Source of the DNA: Tsukamurella sp. PLM1
GTDB taxonomy: Bacteria > Actinomycetota > Actinomycetes > Mycobacteriales > Mycobacteriaceae
Length of the DNA stretch: 64,000 nucleotides
Reading direction: 5' to 3'
NCBI RefSeq assembly: GCF_023168325.1
Contig: NZ_AP025688.1
Span: 3,782,001 to 3,846,000 of the forward strand
In this document: piece after piece, positions 1 to 12,664 of the stretch
Layout: the number at the start of each line of letters is the position of its first letter
Numbering within the stretch: position 1 is the stretch's first letter
Translations under genes and position numbers: made by a program
Notes under the pieces: model-generated
Told to the model about the DNA's origin: nothing
Database searches by the model: none
The model's input: the letters and a program-made list of their open reading frames with translations, nothing else

Positions 1-45
1 CACGCCCGCGCCTGTAGCGGCCCACCAGGTGGCAGAGTGGGCTCC

Positions 46-972
46 ATGGAGCTACGCATCTTCGTCGAACCCCAGCAGGGGGCCACATACGCCGACCAAC
101 TCGCCGTCGCCCGGACCGCGGAGGCGGCCGGCTTCGGGGCGTTCTTCCGGTCGGACCACTACGTCGCCATGAACGTCGACGGTGCGCCCGGGCCCACCGA
201 CTCCTGGGTCACCCTCGGCGGCATCGCGCGGGAGACCTCGACGATCCGCCTCGGCACGCTGGTGACGTCCGCGACGTTCCGGTTCCCCGGGCCGCTCGCG
301 ATCTCCGTCGCGCAGGTGGACGAGATGTCCGGTGGCCGCGTGGAACTCGGGCTCGGCGCCGGGTGGTTCGAAGAGGAGCACCGCGCCTACGCCATCCCGT
401 TCCCGGAGGTGAAGGAGCGCTTCGCACGATTCGAGGAGACCCTCGAGATCGTGACCGGACTGTGGGAGTCGCAGGGCCCCTACACGTTCCGCGGCGAGCA
501 CTTCTCCGTGGTCGACTCCCCCGCGCTGCCGAAGCCCGCGCAGGCGCACGTCCCGGTGGTGCTGGGCGGCGCCGGCCGCACGCGCGGAGCGGCGCTGGCC
601 GCGCGGTTCGCCGACGAGTACAACACCCCGTTCGTCCCGGTGGCCGAGGCCGCCGCGGTGTGGGGCCGGATCGACGCCGCGTGCGAGGCTGCGGGCCGCG
701 ATCCGAAGTCGGTGGTCAAGTCGGCCGCGCAGGTGGTCTGCGGCGGCGCGGACGCGGCCACCGTCGAGCGACGGGCAGCGGCCATCGGCCGCGAGCTCCC
801 CGAGCTGCGCGAGAACGGGCTCACCGGCTCCGCGGCCGAGATCGTCGACAAGCTGGGCACCTTCGCCGAGGCCGGCGCGACGCGGGTGTACCTCCAGGTA
901 CTGGACATGCGCGACCTCGCGCACGTCGAGTGGATCGGCTCCGAGGTACTGCCGCAGGTCGCCGGCCTGTAA
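46..972 (+). CDS. LLM-class (luciferase-like) F420-dependent oxidoreductase
   Basis: A 308-residue TIM-barrel oxidoreductase of the bacterial luciferase-like superfamily. In Mycobacteriales such proteins usually use F420 or flavin, but the substrate cannot be read from sequence. Visible family marks are the N-terminal MELRIFVEPQQGATYADQL, the segment GFGAFFRSDHY, a glycine-rich LGLGAGWFEEEHRAY near residue 105 and VVLGGAGRTRGAALAARFAD near residue 175. The ATG at 46 is chosen over the GTG at 37 because related proteins begin with the MELRIF strand. It is a single gene, convergent with the GMC oxidoreductase, with a palindrome between them. Family assignment is secure; the cofactor is inferred from the family. 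Confidence 0.85.
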   Translation: MELRIFVEPQQGATYADQLAVARTAEAAGFGAFFRSDHYVAMNVDGAPGPTDSWVTLGGIARETSTIRLGTLVTSATFRFPGPLAISVAQVDEMSGGRVELGLGAGWFEEEHRAYAIPFPEVKERFARFEETLEIVTGLWESQGPYTFRGEHFSVVDSPALPKPAQAHVPVVLGGAGRTRGAALAARFADEYNTPFVPVAEAAAVWGRIDAACEAAGRDPKSVVKSAAQVVCGGADAATVERRAAAIGRELPELRENGLTGSAAEIVDKLGTFAEAGATRVYLQVLDMRDLAHVEWIGSEVLPQVAGL

Positions 973-1050
973 CTGTCGGTGGGTTCGACTCTGTCGCGCC
1001 CATCACCATCGAAGAAGCCGCCGCCCGGCCACTCCCGCGGTAGCGACGTG

Positions 1051-1078
1051 TCCCGCGATCACCATGGTGATCGCGGGA
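1051..1078. terminator. 28-bp perfect palindrome, likely bidirectional terminator
   Basis: The half-site TCCCGCGATCACCA is followed directly by its exact reverse complement, giving a symmetric 28-bp palindrome without a spacer. It lies in the 143-bp gap between two convergent genes, as expected for a shared terminator hairpin. There is no T-tract, which is common for actinobacterial terminators. An operator role is less likely because no gene starts nearby. Confidence 0.6.
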
Positions 1079-1115
1079 ACGATTCGTCGCCGCGGGAGCG
1101 GACTGTGGCGGCGGG

Positions 1116-3069
1116 TCAGGCGTTCGCGGCCAGCATGTTGGTCGCGGTGCGCCGCGCCAGCGCCATCGTGGTGATCATCGGGTTCACGCCGGAACAGGTG
1201 GGCATGCCGCTGGCGTCGGCGATCCACACGCCGCGGGTGTCGTGCAGTTCGCCGGAGGGCTTCGCCACGGAGGTGGCGGGATCCGCGCCCAGCGGGGCGC
1301 TGCACATCTGGTGCGCGCTGAACACCGGGGTGCCGCCGGGGCCGATCGGGATCGCGTTCACCCGCTCGATGTACGCGTCCAGATCCTCGCCGCGCTGCCA
1401 CGGCGCGAACCGCTGCCCCGCCACGTAGATCTGGTTCGCACCGGCGGCCTCCTGCATGCGGATGGCGGCCACGAGGCCCTCCCGGAGGTGCTTGCGGTCC
1501 AGCTCGTCGTCGAACGGGTAGGTGTGCACGGCCTCGCCGTTCTCGTCGATGGTCACCGCGCCCACGCCGCGGTCCTTGACCAGGGCCACCCAGTCGACCC
1601 GGTTGCGGTACTGCACGGCGAGTTCCTTGTGGGCCGCACCGCCCAGCCACGGCACGATGCTGCTGAACAGGCCCGGGAAGTGCTGGACCGCCTCGATGAG
1701 GAAGCCGTAGCCGGAATCGGCGTCGGCGAACTCGTTCATCACGCCCGCCATCGCCGGGCCGTACCAGGGGTCCTGCGGCTCGTCGTAGATGCCGCTGACC
1801 AGCGAGGCCGGGTGCAGCCGCAGCGTTGTGCCGACCGCGGGCCCGCCGATCCCCGAGCGCAGCAGCAAGGCGGGGTCTCCAGGCTGCCCGCGGCGACCAC
1901 GACGGTGGGCGCGGTGATCCGCACCGGGGTCTGCGCGCCGGTCTCGGGGTCGGTGTGCACGCCCTCGACGCCGGTGGCGGCGCCGTCGTCCGTGGTGACC
2001 TCGCGGATCCGGGTGTTGGGCAGCAGGCGAGCGCCCGCGTCCGACGCGTCCTGCAGGAAGGTCTTCATCGTGCCGTTCTTCGCACCGGTCTGATCGCCCA
2101 TGCCGCTGTAGCCGGAGCGCACCGGGTCGAACCGGTCGGGATTCACGTTGAGATCCACCTTGCGGTACGAGTAGCCCAGGCCCGCAGCTCCTCCGCGAGC
2201 CGCTCGTGCTGAGCGTTCTGCAGGGCGACGTCCTGGTTGCAGCCCATCCGCGCGAACACCTGTGCCAGGTGCTCGTCGAATTCGGGGCCGAGGGCGTCCT
2301 CGAGCCCCGCGTCCGCCCACTCCTTGCGGACGACGTCGGGCGTCTTGAGCGAGTTGGACCAGTTGACGGTGCTGCCGCCGCCCACGGTGCCGCCCGCGGC
2401 GAGCATCACGTTCCCGTCGGCGGAGGGGAAGAATCCTCCGCGCAGGAACAGGGTCTGGTAGGCGAACAGCTCGTTCTGCACGAAATCGGCCTCGTTGCGG
2501 TAGCTTCCGCCCTCGACCACGATCACGTTCTTCCCGGCCTGCGACAGCATCGCCGCGGCCACACCGCCGCCGCTGCCGCTGCCGACGATCACGACGTCGG
2601 CGCTGAGCGTCTCCCCGGCCGTGGGCGCGATCGTGGTGATGGTCTTGGGCGTCGCGGGCGGGGCCGACACCGGCCCGGGGTAGCCCACGCCCGCCCACAG
2701 CGGGTTGCGGCCCTGGTCGTCCATGACGCCGTAGGCGATCATCGTCGACAGCTGGCACAGGCTCGCAACGGCGAGTCCCGCCTCGGGGGCGATCCCGCCG
2801 AGGTTCGCGAGGATCGCCTCGCGGATCGCCTGGGGCTGGTTCTTCATGCCGACCAGGGCGGCGGTGTCGAGCAGCTGGCCGAGGCTCTCGAGCTCCTCCT
2901 CGGGGAGGTGCTCGAGCAGGTACTGCTCGACGGCGGCGTCGACCTGCAGGTCGCTGCCCTTCACGGCCCAGAAGCCGGTGGGGTCGTCGTCGCGGGGCAC
3001 CGAGGCGACGAAGGTGTCGACGACGGCGGTGAGAGTGGCGCGGCGGCGCGCGTCGAAAGTGAAGCTCAT
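1116..3069 (-). CDS. GMC family oxidoreductase (FAD-dependent alcohol oxidase/dehydrogenase type), two frameshifts
   Basis: A flavoprotein of about 651 residues expected to oxidise an alcohol; its partner gene encodes an aldehyde dehydrogenase. An N-terminal helical region (residues 1-150) precedes the FAD-binding strand VVIVGSGSGGG near residues 159-169 and VIVVEGG about 25 residues later. The C-terminus has the GMC active-site region SAHQMCSAPLG and GVNPMITTMALA. Other long GMC enzymes have HQMGTCRMG at the first site, so this one is variant. The frame breaks near 2179 and near 1872; adding one base to a G/C run at each restores the protein (LRA-LGYSYRK and LETP-ALLLRSG). ATG at 3069 begins MSFTFDARRR. 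It lies 44 bp downstream of the aldehyde dehydrogenase in the same operon. Confidence 0.85.
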
Positions 3070-3113
3070 GGTCTTGTCCAATCGAAAGTCATGGGGGTGA
3101 GTGGGATTCGCGC

Positions 3114-4535
<1,422 letters not shown>

Positions 4536-4567
4536 CGAGGGCTCCCTGGAGGTGGTGTGTTGTTGAG

Positions 4568-4579
4568 CACTTCCAAGTG
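4568..4579. promoter_or_regulatory. Short inverted repeat in divergent ALDH/PucR promoter region
   Basis: The arms CACTT and AAGTG are separated by two bases, and GGAGTG follows directly, in the 114-bp space between the divergent aldehyde dehydrogenase and PucR genes. The position suits an operator for the regulator. The arms are only five bases, so this is weak evidence by itself. Confidence 0.3.
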
Positions 4580-4649
4580 TGGAGTGTGATGAGAGCCATA
4601 TTCTTGGCGTCATGAGCAAGGTTCGATCCCACTCTTGTCCCCGGGAACA

Positions 4650-5884
4650 ATGCCGAGCGCCGTGGCATCGCTGAGCGAGCCGGCCCGCACCTGGCTCGCG
4701 GAGTTCGCGCGAGCCGGGGAGCACGAGCACGAGCTGGACGCAATGGTGGCCATGGTCGACGACGCCATCGTCGCCGCGCTGCCCGAGATGGACGAGCCGC
4801 TGCTGCGCGGTGAACTCGACGCCAGCACCCGCGCGCACTGGCGCGGTGTCCTCGGCAATCTCCTCCGCGCGACCTACTCGATCCACCCGGGAGAGGAGAC
4901 CCACGACCTGGCCCGGACGATGGCACGGCGCGGCTTCGAACTGCGGGTCCTGCTCGCCGTGTACCGGGTGGGACAGAACGGCGCGTGGGAGTTGTTCACC
5001 GCGCGCGTCGCCGCCGAGATCGCCGACGCCGACGTACGCTCGCAGGTCCTGCTGTACTTCTGGCCCCGCGTGACCGAGTGGCTCGACGCCTCGATCGAGG
5101 AGATGATCGGCACCTTCGTGACGGAGCGCGAGCAGTGGCAACGCGGAGCGCTGGCGCGGCAGGCGGCCACCGTCGAGGCCGTGCTGGCCGGCCAGGAGGT
5201 GAACGCGGCCGAGGCGTCCGCCGCACTCGGCTATCCGCTGGGGCCCGCGCACACCGCGTACACGCTGTGGGTCGACGAGGCCGTGCCGGATACCGACGTC
5301 CATCACCTCCTCGAACGCGCCGGGGCGACGGTGCACCGGGCCGTGGGCGGAGAGCACCGCCTGGCGCAGCGGATCGGGGCGCGATCGCTGCGCTGCTGGT
5401 CCACGGGATCGTCGGAGCCCGGCTGGCCCGACCTGCCCCCGACGGTCCGCTGCTCCTCGGGACCGCGCACCCCGGCCTCGACGGGTTCCGGCGCAGCCAC
5501 GCGGAATCCGGTGCAGCGCTGGCGCTCGCGCAACGGACGGGACGGCGTTGGACCTGCTACCGGGAGGTGGAGCTGGCGTGCCTCGGTGCGGGGCTGGCCG
5601 GCCACTGGGGACTGGACACCCTGGTGCGGCGAGAGCTCGGACCGCTCGCCGCCGACACGGATTCCGCTGCGCGCCTACGGGAGACCGCGCTCGCCTACCT
5701 CGGCGCCGGCGGCGACGCCAAGGCCACCGGCGAGGAGCTGGTGGTGCACCCGAACACCGTGCGCTACCGGATCCGGCAGGCGGAACAGGCGTTGGGGCAC
5801 GGCATCGATGAGCGGCGCGTGTACGTGGAGCTGGCGCTGCACGCGGTGCGCGACCTCGGCGTCAGTCCTGCAGCGCACCCTTGA
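4650..5884 (+). CDS. PucR-family transcriptional regulator, one frameshift
   Basis: A regulator of about 411 residues. The N-terminal half is an all-helical sensory region ([40 protein letters not shown]) of the type found in PucR/CdaR-like actinobacterial regulators. The C-terminus has the PucR helix-turn-helix: [33 protein letters not shown], with VHPNTVRYR diagnostic. The frame breaks at the G-run 5376-5379; one added G joins HRLAQRIG to [15 protein letters not shown] 4650 is preferred to the TTG at 4635. It is divergent from the alcohol/aldehyde oxidation genes and probably controls them in response to the substrate. Confidence 0.85.
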
Positions 5885-6373
5885 GGTACGCGGCGGCGCC
5901 GAGGTGCTGGGCGCAGTCGTCGACGATGCTCACCAGCCGCACCGCGACGGTGACCGGCGGGTCCCACGCCTCGTCGATCACGCGCGCGAGTTCGTCGTCG
6001 GTGACGGTCGCGAGGTAGCGCTTCGCGAGGGCGTCCACGTCGCGGAAATAGCCGATGAGCAGCGCGTCGCTGCCGTGCACTTGGGCCGCCTCCGCCCGCG
6101 ACTGACCGTAGCCGGTGGCGTCCGGGGGCAGGTCGAGTGCGAAGCGGCCGTACCAGTCGTTGGCCGTCCAGACCTCCTCCACGCCGGCGATCGGCGCGAG
6201 TTGCGCGTCGATCACCCGCGCGCTGTGCCACACCAGCCACGCGATCGTGTTGGCGTCCGGGGTGATCCTGCGGTCCGCGATGCCCGGATCGAGCCCCTCG
6301 GTGACGTCCTCCGCGTGCTCGGCGATCCGGGCGAACGCGTCGGTGAGCAGGTCCGTGCAGCGGCTGAATCCAT
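5862..6373 (-). CDS. DinB-fold / DUF664-like protein (mycothiol-transferase type), one frameshift
   Basis: A protein of about 170 residues with the four-helix DinB/YfiT fold. Candidate metal-binding histidines lie in LVWHSARVIDAQ and near the C-terminus in [15 protein letters not shown]. Actinobacterial members are often mycothiol-dependent transferases or detoxification enzymes; the substrate is unknown here. The conserved N-terminus is recovered only by adding one base at the CC of 6353-6354, giving MDSAAARDLLTDAFARI. The start is then ATG 6373. Its 3' end overlaps the convergent PucR gene by 23 bp. Confidence 0.75.
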
Positions 6374-6408
6374 GTCCCCGACCGTACGCCCCTGCCGGGT
6401 CGTGCGGG

Positions 6409-8343
6409 TCAGCTCAGGCTGCGGCCGAGCTGGCGGGCGAGGACCGCGGCGAACTCCGCCGGGTCGGCGACCGCGCCGCCCTCGGCGAGGACCGCGGTGC
6501 CGTAGAGGATCTCGGCGGCGTCCGTGAGGGTCTCGTCGTCCGCGGGGGTCTCGGCGGCGGCGACGCGGTCCCGCAGGCTCTGCACGAGGTCGTTCTCGGG
6601 GTTGAGCTCCAGCGTGCGGCGGGTGCGCGGCACCTCCTGACCGCTGGCCCGGTACATCGCCTCCAGCTGCGGGGTGAGATCGAACTCGCCGCCCACGAGG
6701 CAGGCCGCCGAGGTGGTGAGGCGCGAGGTGAGGCGGACGCCGGACACCTTGTCGTCCAGCGTCGTCGCGAGCCACTCGGTGAGCGGCTCGAAGCCCTCGG
6801 CATCGGGGGTCTCGTCGCCGAGATCGGCCTCACCCTTCGCGACGGAGACGAACCGCTTACCGTCGAACTCCGCGCCCGGGGTCCACAGCTCGTCGACCTG
6901 ATCGGTGAGGAGCAACACCTCGAAACCCTTGGCGGCGAACGCCTCCAGGTGCGGCGAGGACTCCAGGCGCGTCCGCGAATCACCGGCGGCGTAGTAGATC
7001 GCGTCCTGCGCCTCGGGCATGCGGGAGACGTACTCCGCCAGGCTCGTGGTCCCCGTCTCGCTGAACGTGGACTCGAACGCCGATGCCTTGAGCAGGGTTT
7101 CGCGGTTGTCCTGGTCGTCGAGCAGGCCCTCCTTGAGGACGGCGCCGAACGCGGTCCAGAACGTGTCGTACTTCTCGCGCTCGTTCTCGCGCATCGCGCT
7201 GACGGTCTGCAGCACGCGCTTGACGAGCCGCTTGCGGATCATCACGAGGTGCCGGTCGTTCTGCAGGATCTCGCGGGAGACGTTGAGCGACAGGTCCTGC
7301 GCATCCACCACGCCGGCCACGAAGCGGAGGTACGGCGGCAGCAGGGCCTCGCAGTGGTCCATGATGAAGACGCGCTTGACGTACAGCGCGGGACCCGGCT
7401 TGGTGTTGCGGTAGAACATGTCGAACGGCGGCATGGTCGGGATGAACAGCAGCGCCTGGTACTCGAAGGTGCCCTCGGCGCGGAACGCGATCGTCTCGAG
7501 CGGCTCGTCGAAGGCGTGGCTGATGTGCCGGTAGAAGTCCGCGTACTCCTCGGCGGAGACCTCGTCCTTCGGCCGGGCCCACAGGGCCTGCATGGAGTTC
7601 AGCGTCTCGGGACCGGCCTTCTCGGCACCGGCGGCCTCGTCCTCGCCGGCATCGTCGGCGGCCTCGGATGCGGGAAGCACGAGGCGGATCGGGAAGGCGA
7701 TGAAGTCGCTGTAGCGCCGTACGACGGTGCGCAGGACGTGCGGGGACGCATAGTCGTGCAGGCTCTCATCGCCGTCGGCGGCGCGCAGGTGGAGGGTGAT
7801 CGTCGTGCCGTGCTGCGCGGGTACGTCCTCGCCGGTGAGATCGGTGACGGTGTAGGTGCCGTGGCCCTCGGACTCCCAGCGGGTGGCGGTGTCCTCCCCC
7901 GCCTTGCGCGTGACCAGGGTGACGCGATCGGCGACCATGAACGCCGAGTAGAACCCGATGCCGAACTGGCCGATGAGCTCGGCGGACGCGCCCTGCTCCT
8001 TGGCCTGCTTGGCGGCCTCGAGCTTGCGGCGCAGCTCGCCGGTGCCGGACTTGGCGAGCGTGCCGATGAGATCGACGACCTCGGCGCGGCTCATGCCGAT
8101 GCCGTTGTCGGCGATCGTGAGGGTGCGGGCCTCCGCGTCGGGGCGGAGCTCGATGTGCAGGTCGGAGGCGTCGGCGTCGAGGTCCTTGTCCTGGTACGCC
8201 TCGAGCCGCAGCTTGTCGAGGGCGTCCGAGGCGTTCGAGATCAGCTCCCGCAGGAAGACGTCCTTCTCCGAGTACACGGAGTGGATCATCAGCGAGAGCA
8301 ACTGATCGGTCTCGGCCTGGAACTGCAGGGTCTCAGCGGTCAC
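6409..8343 (-). CDS. htpG: Chaperone protein HtpG (Hsp90)
   Basis: Cytosolic Hsp90 of 644 residues, matching the family length. The GHKL ATPase domain shows FLRELISNASDALDKLR (the Asn binding Mg-ATP), ADNGIGM and GQFGIGFYSAFMVAD, followed by the middle domain (SLNVSREILQ) and C-terminal dimerisation region. The GTG at 8343 is chosen because it begins VTAETLQFQAETDQLL, follows a GAGGAGAAG ribosome-binding site, and matches homolog N-termini; the upstream extension in the same frame has no family similarity. A nested inverted repeat lies upstream. Confidence 0.95.
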   Translation of the reverse strand: MTAETLQFQAETDQLLSLMIHSVYSEKDVFLRELISNASDALDKLRLEAYQDKDLDADASDLHIELRPDAEARTLTIADNGIGMSRAEVVDLIGTLAKSGTGELRRKLEAAKQAKEQGASAELIGQFGIGFYSAFMVADRVTLVTRKAGEDTATRWESEGHGTYTVTDLTGEDVPAQHGTTITLHLRAADGDESLHDYASPHVLRTVVRRYSDFIAFPIRLVLPASEAADDAGEDEAAGAEKAGPETLNSMQALWARPKDEVSAEEYADFYRHISHAFDEPLETIAFRAEGTFEYQALLFIPTMPPFDMFYRNTKPGPALYVKRVFIMDHCEALLPPYLRFVAGVVDAQDLSLNVSREILQNDRHLVMIRKRLVKRVLQTVSAMRENEREKYDTFWTAFGAVLKEGLLDDQDNRETLLKASAFESTFSETGTTSLAEYVSRMPEAQDAIYYAAGDSRTRLESSPHLEAFAAKGFEVLLLTDQVDELWTPGAEFDGKRFVSVAKGEADLGDETPDAEGFEPLTEWLATTLDDKVSGVRLTSRLTTSAACLVGGEFDLTPQLEAMYRASGQEVPRTRRTLELNPENDLVQSLRDRVAAAETPADDETLTDAAEILYGTAVLAEGGAVADPAEFAAVLARQLGRSLS

Positions 8344-8437
8344 GGCGCACTTCTCCTCATCATCCGACGGTGCCTGGGTCGATTCTGCCAACCCGACGGT
8401 GCGCGCCTCCCGCCGGTCCGACGACGCGCGTCCCGCG

Positions 8438-8515
8438 CCGGGTGAATCCGCGGCTAGACGGAGGCACGAGGCCAGATCTGGCTTCTTGTGCCCACAGGAC
8501 CGTGGATTCACCTGG
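8438..8515. repeat. 78-bp nested inverted repeat (two concentric stems)
   Basis: The outer arms at 8438-8453 (CCGGGTGAATCCGCGG) and 8500-8515 (CCGTGGATTCACCTGG) match as inverted copies at 14 of 16 positions. Inside, 8463-8492 forms a second stem: GGCAC and GTGCC ends around the perfect 12-mer GCCAGATCTGGC. It lies in the 206-bp gap after the stop of the small secreted protein (8550) and before htpG, both on the minus strand. It could terminate the upstream gene, act as structured DNA or RNA for htpG, or be a small miniature element. No terminal direct repeats were seen. Confidence 0.6.
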
Positions 8516-8549
8516 CCCTCGGTGGCCAGCGGCGGATCGCTGGGCGGGA

Positions 8550-8969
8550 TCAGAGCTGGAAGCGGTACTCAGTGGTGGGCTTGTGCCAGATCATCTTCCC
8601 CTGCTCGTCGTGGAACTCGCTGTAGCCGCGGCCCACGAGCAGCTTCTTGCCGTACACGTCGACCACGTAGGTCTGCGGCCCGTACTTCACGTCGTCGTAC
8701 CGGAAGGGAAGCGGTTTGACGTTGAGCGCCGTGATCATGTGATCGTCGGGTGGGAAGACCCCGTTCTGCCGGCAGATCACGAACTTCTCGTCGGCGGTCT
8801 CCGCGATCACCATGGCCGCCGATACGGCGGGGTCGCAGGAGGGTCCGCCGTAGAACCCGTGCTCGGTGACCTCGCTCGCCGCCGCCGGACCGGCGGTGAC
8901 CGCTCCGGCGCCCAGCGCCACTGCGGCGACCGCCATCACGGCCCGTGCTACCACTGCGTTCCGATTCAT
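8550..8969 (-). CDS. Small secreted protein of unknown function
   Basis: A 139-residue protein with a clear Sec signal peptide: MNRNAVVARAVMAVAAVALG, then AGPAAASE with likely cleavage after AAA near residue 31. The mature part (YGGPSCDPAVSAAMVIAET, then VICRQNGVF) has one possible disulfide pair, so it is probably exported and folded outside the cytoplasm. I do not recognise a family. ATG 8969 has a GGAGG ribosome-binding site. It is monocistronic, between the groEL terminator and htpG. Confidence 0.7.
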   Translation of the reverse strand: MNRNAVVARAVMAVAAVALGAGAVTAGPAAASEVTEHGFYGGPSCDPAVSAAMVIAETADEKFVICRQNGVFPPDDHMITALNVKPLPFRYDDVKYGPQTYVVDVYGKKLLVGRGYSEFHDEQGKMIWHKPTTEYRFQL

Positions 8970-9077
8970 GCTCTGCCTCCGTCCGTGTGCGGGTCGCACC
9001 GGCGGCTTCAGTGCAGCAGTTCGTGCCCGGAGTATCGGGGCACCGTCGGGACGCGTTACGGGAGGCGACGAACGGCG

Positions 9078-9114
9078 AGGGCCCGGCACCGTCGGGAAGA
9101 CGATGCCGGGCCCT
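9078..9114 (-). terminator. groEL transcription terminator hairpin
   Basis: An 11-bp perfect stem (AGGGCCCGGCA with TGCCGGGCCCT) encloses an inner CGTC/GACG stem and a GGGAA loop. It lies 19-55 bp beyond the groEL stop on the minus strand. One stem side carries the over-represented GCACCGTCG word. No T-tract follows. Confidence 0.75.
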
Positions 9115-9132
9115 GATGCCTGAGGCGAGGAC

Positions 9133-10929
<1,797 letters not shown>

Positions 10930-10956
10930 CTAGCACTCGACGGTGCCGAGTGCAAG
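10930..10956. promoter_or_regulatory. CIRCE operator 2, with the 9-mer GACGGTGCC as spacer
   Basis: TAGCACTC, nine bases, GAGTGCAA: a second CIRCE-like repeat with one changed base, seven bases from the first. Its nine-base spacer is GACGGTGCC, part of the over-represented word CGACGGTGC. Two tandem HrcA sites would tighten repression of groEL. They also lie 54-114 bp upstream of the divergent SRPBCC gene. Confidence 0.75.
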
Positions 10957-11009
10957 GTCGATCGCCGCATGCTGCACGGACTGTTCCTACCCCTGGGTAG
11001 GATCCGGGC

Positions 11010-11468
11010 ATGGCAACCCCCGTACTGGAGTCCAGCGTCGTCATCGACGCCCCCGTCGACAAGGTCTGGTCGGTCGTGTCCGACCTGGCGCGCATGGGCG
11101 AGCGCAGCCCGCAGTGCAAGAAGGTGTTCGTGTTCGGCGGCCCGATCAAGCAGGGCACCCGCATGCTGAACATCAACAAGCAGGGCTGGCGCGTGTGGCC
11201 CACCAACACCCAGGTCGTCGAGTTCGCGCCCAACGAGAAGATCGCGTTCCGCGTGGCCGAGAACCACACCGTGTGGAGCTTCACCCTGGTCGCCGACGGC
11301 GACAAGACCACCGTGGTCGAGCGTCGCGAGGCCGCGGGCGGCAAGACCACCGCCGTCAGCAGTTTCCTCGTCTCCGCCCTCCTCGGCGGCAACGAGGACT
11401 TCGAGCAGGGCCTGCTCGTGGGCATGAAGCAGACCCTCTCGCAGATCAAGACCGAAGCCGAGAAGTAG
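11010..11468 (+). CDS. SRPBCC family protein (polyketide cyclase/dehydrase-like)
   Basis: A 152-residue START/Bet v1-like domain: ESSVVIDAPVDKVWSVVSDLARMGERSPQC at the start is the typical beta-strand and helix entry, with a small-molecule pocket in this fold. The ligand is unknown. ATG 11010. It is divergent from groEL2 and shares the intergenic region containing both CIRCE sites, so it may be heat responsive. Its stop abuts the stop of the convergent lipoprotein operon. Confidence 0.8.
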   Translation: MATPVLESSVVIDAPVDKVWSVVSDLARMGERSPQCKKVFVFGGPIKQGTRMLNINKQGWRVWPTNTQVVEFAPNEKIAFRVAENHTVWSFTLVADGDKTTVVERREAAGGKTTAVSSFLVSALLGGNEDFEQGLLVGMKQTLSQIKTEAEK

Positions 11469-12656
11469 CTACTTCTGCGCAGCCAGGATCAGGTACTGGG
11501 CGCCGATGCCCTGTACCGCCTGGTTGCGCTGAGTGGAGGTGAACTCCGCCAGGTACCGGCCGCTCGCGACCATGCAGTAGGTCCGCTTCGAGGTCGAGCC
11601 CTCGTAGGTGGAGTACGTCAGGCAGACGGCGCCGGGGGCGCCCTTGACCGTTTCTGCCTGCGCGCTCGGGTAGGCCTCCTTCGTCTCGGCGAGGAACTCG
11701 TCGTAGACGTGCTTCGCGCCCGCGACGTCCCTCGCGCGGTACACGGTGCTGCCGCCGGAACCCATCACGTCCACGCCCGCCTCGGCGAAGGTCGTCACCG
11801 ACCGCGACACGTCGGTCTGACTCATCACCGCCTGCCGGGCGGTGCGCGAGTAGCCGCCGTCGCCCTTCGACGGTGCCAGGGTCAGCCTCGCGACGCCCGG
11901 CTCGTCGGCCTTGAGCGTGGTCAGCCCGTCGACCGGGGTCGGCGTGAAGCCGTCGATCCCCTTGATCTGCTCGTCGACGTAGGTGCGGATCTGATCAGCC
12001 GAGAAGTCGCCGTAGACGGCGAGCACGTACTGCTTGTGCGCGAAGAAGGCGACGGTCACGGTGCCGCTGTACTCCCACGTCTGGGTGTAGGCGATCGCGT
12101 CGGCGTAGCCGGGGATGGTGATGCGCTTCTTCTCCGGGGTGTCCTTGCCGGAGAAGTCCTTCTCGGCCGCCAGCAGATCGCTGCTGATCGCCGCAGACGC
12201 GACATCGGGGGAGGCCGTCCGCAACACGGCCACCGTCACCGAGCGCGCCTGATCCTTCGGGTCGTACTTCGTGCCCTGCGGCTTGGACTCGGCCGAGACC
12301 GTGACGCCCACCTCGATCGCCTCTCCGAAGGCCTTCGCCGCCGCGTCGCCGAACGTGTTCTTCACCGCGATGCCGCCGTCCTTCGACGAGCCCGCCGACA
12401 CGTGCCCCTGAAAGTGCAGGGCGGGGTCGATCGTGTGGAGGAACGGCACCGTCTCCACCATGCGGTACCCCTCGAGCATGGCGCCGAGTCCCGACGACAC
12501 GGTCCCGCTGATCGTTCGGGCGGTCGTGGCGAACGAGCCGGTCTCGGGCTTCGGGACCGCAGACGGGTCCGCGACCGGGGAACCGGCCACCGTCGCGCTG
12601 CATCCCGTGACCACCAGGCACGCGGCCAGGCCCGCCGCGGATAGAACCCTCTTCAC
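11469..12656 (-). CDS. Lipoprotein paralog 3 of 3 (DUF7373-like)
   Basis: A 395-residue exported lipoprotein with signal peptide MKRVLSAAGLAACLVVTGC (lipobox VTGC) and then SATVAGSPVADPSAVPKPETGSF. The body shares with the next two genes an EGYRMVETVPFLHTIDPA segment, a PEKKRITIPGYADAIAYTQ segment, a YVDEQIKGIDGFTPTPVDGL segment, and a C-terminal cysteine pair ending AVQGIGAQYLILAAQK. Function unknown; probably anchored on the outer face of the plasma membrane. GTG 12656 starts eight bases after the previous gene. Confidence 0.75.
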   Translation of the reverse strand: MKRVLSAAGLAACLVVTGCSATVAGSPVADPSAVPKPETGSFATTARTISGTVSSGLGAMLEGYRMVETVPFLHTIDPALHFQGHVSAGSSKDGGIAVKNTFGDAAAKAFGEAIEVGVTVSAESKPQGTKYDPKDQARSVTVAVLRTASPDVASAAISSDLLAAEKDFSGKDTPEKKRITIPGYADAIAYTQTWEYSGTVTVAFFAHKQYVLAVYGDFSADQIRTYVDEQIKGIDGFTPTPVDGLTTLKADEPGVARLTLAPSKGDGGYSRTARQAVMSQTDVSRSVTTFAEAGVDVMGSGGSTVYRARDVAGAKHVYDEFLAETKEAYPSAQAETVKGAPGAVCLTYSTYEGSTSKRTYCMVASGRYLAEFTSTQRNQAVQGIGAQYLILAAQK

Positions 12657-12664
12657 GCCGCTCC

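Noticed and set aside
1-36. A tRNA 3' end at the left edge
   Set aside because: The few GC-rich bases lack a T-arm GTTCRA motif and a paired acceptor end.
1116-3069. GMC oxidoreductase and other broken genes as pseudogenes
   Set aside because: The breaks are single-base losses in G/C runs repeated across essential genes, so sequencing error explains them better than gene decay.
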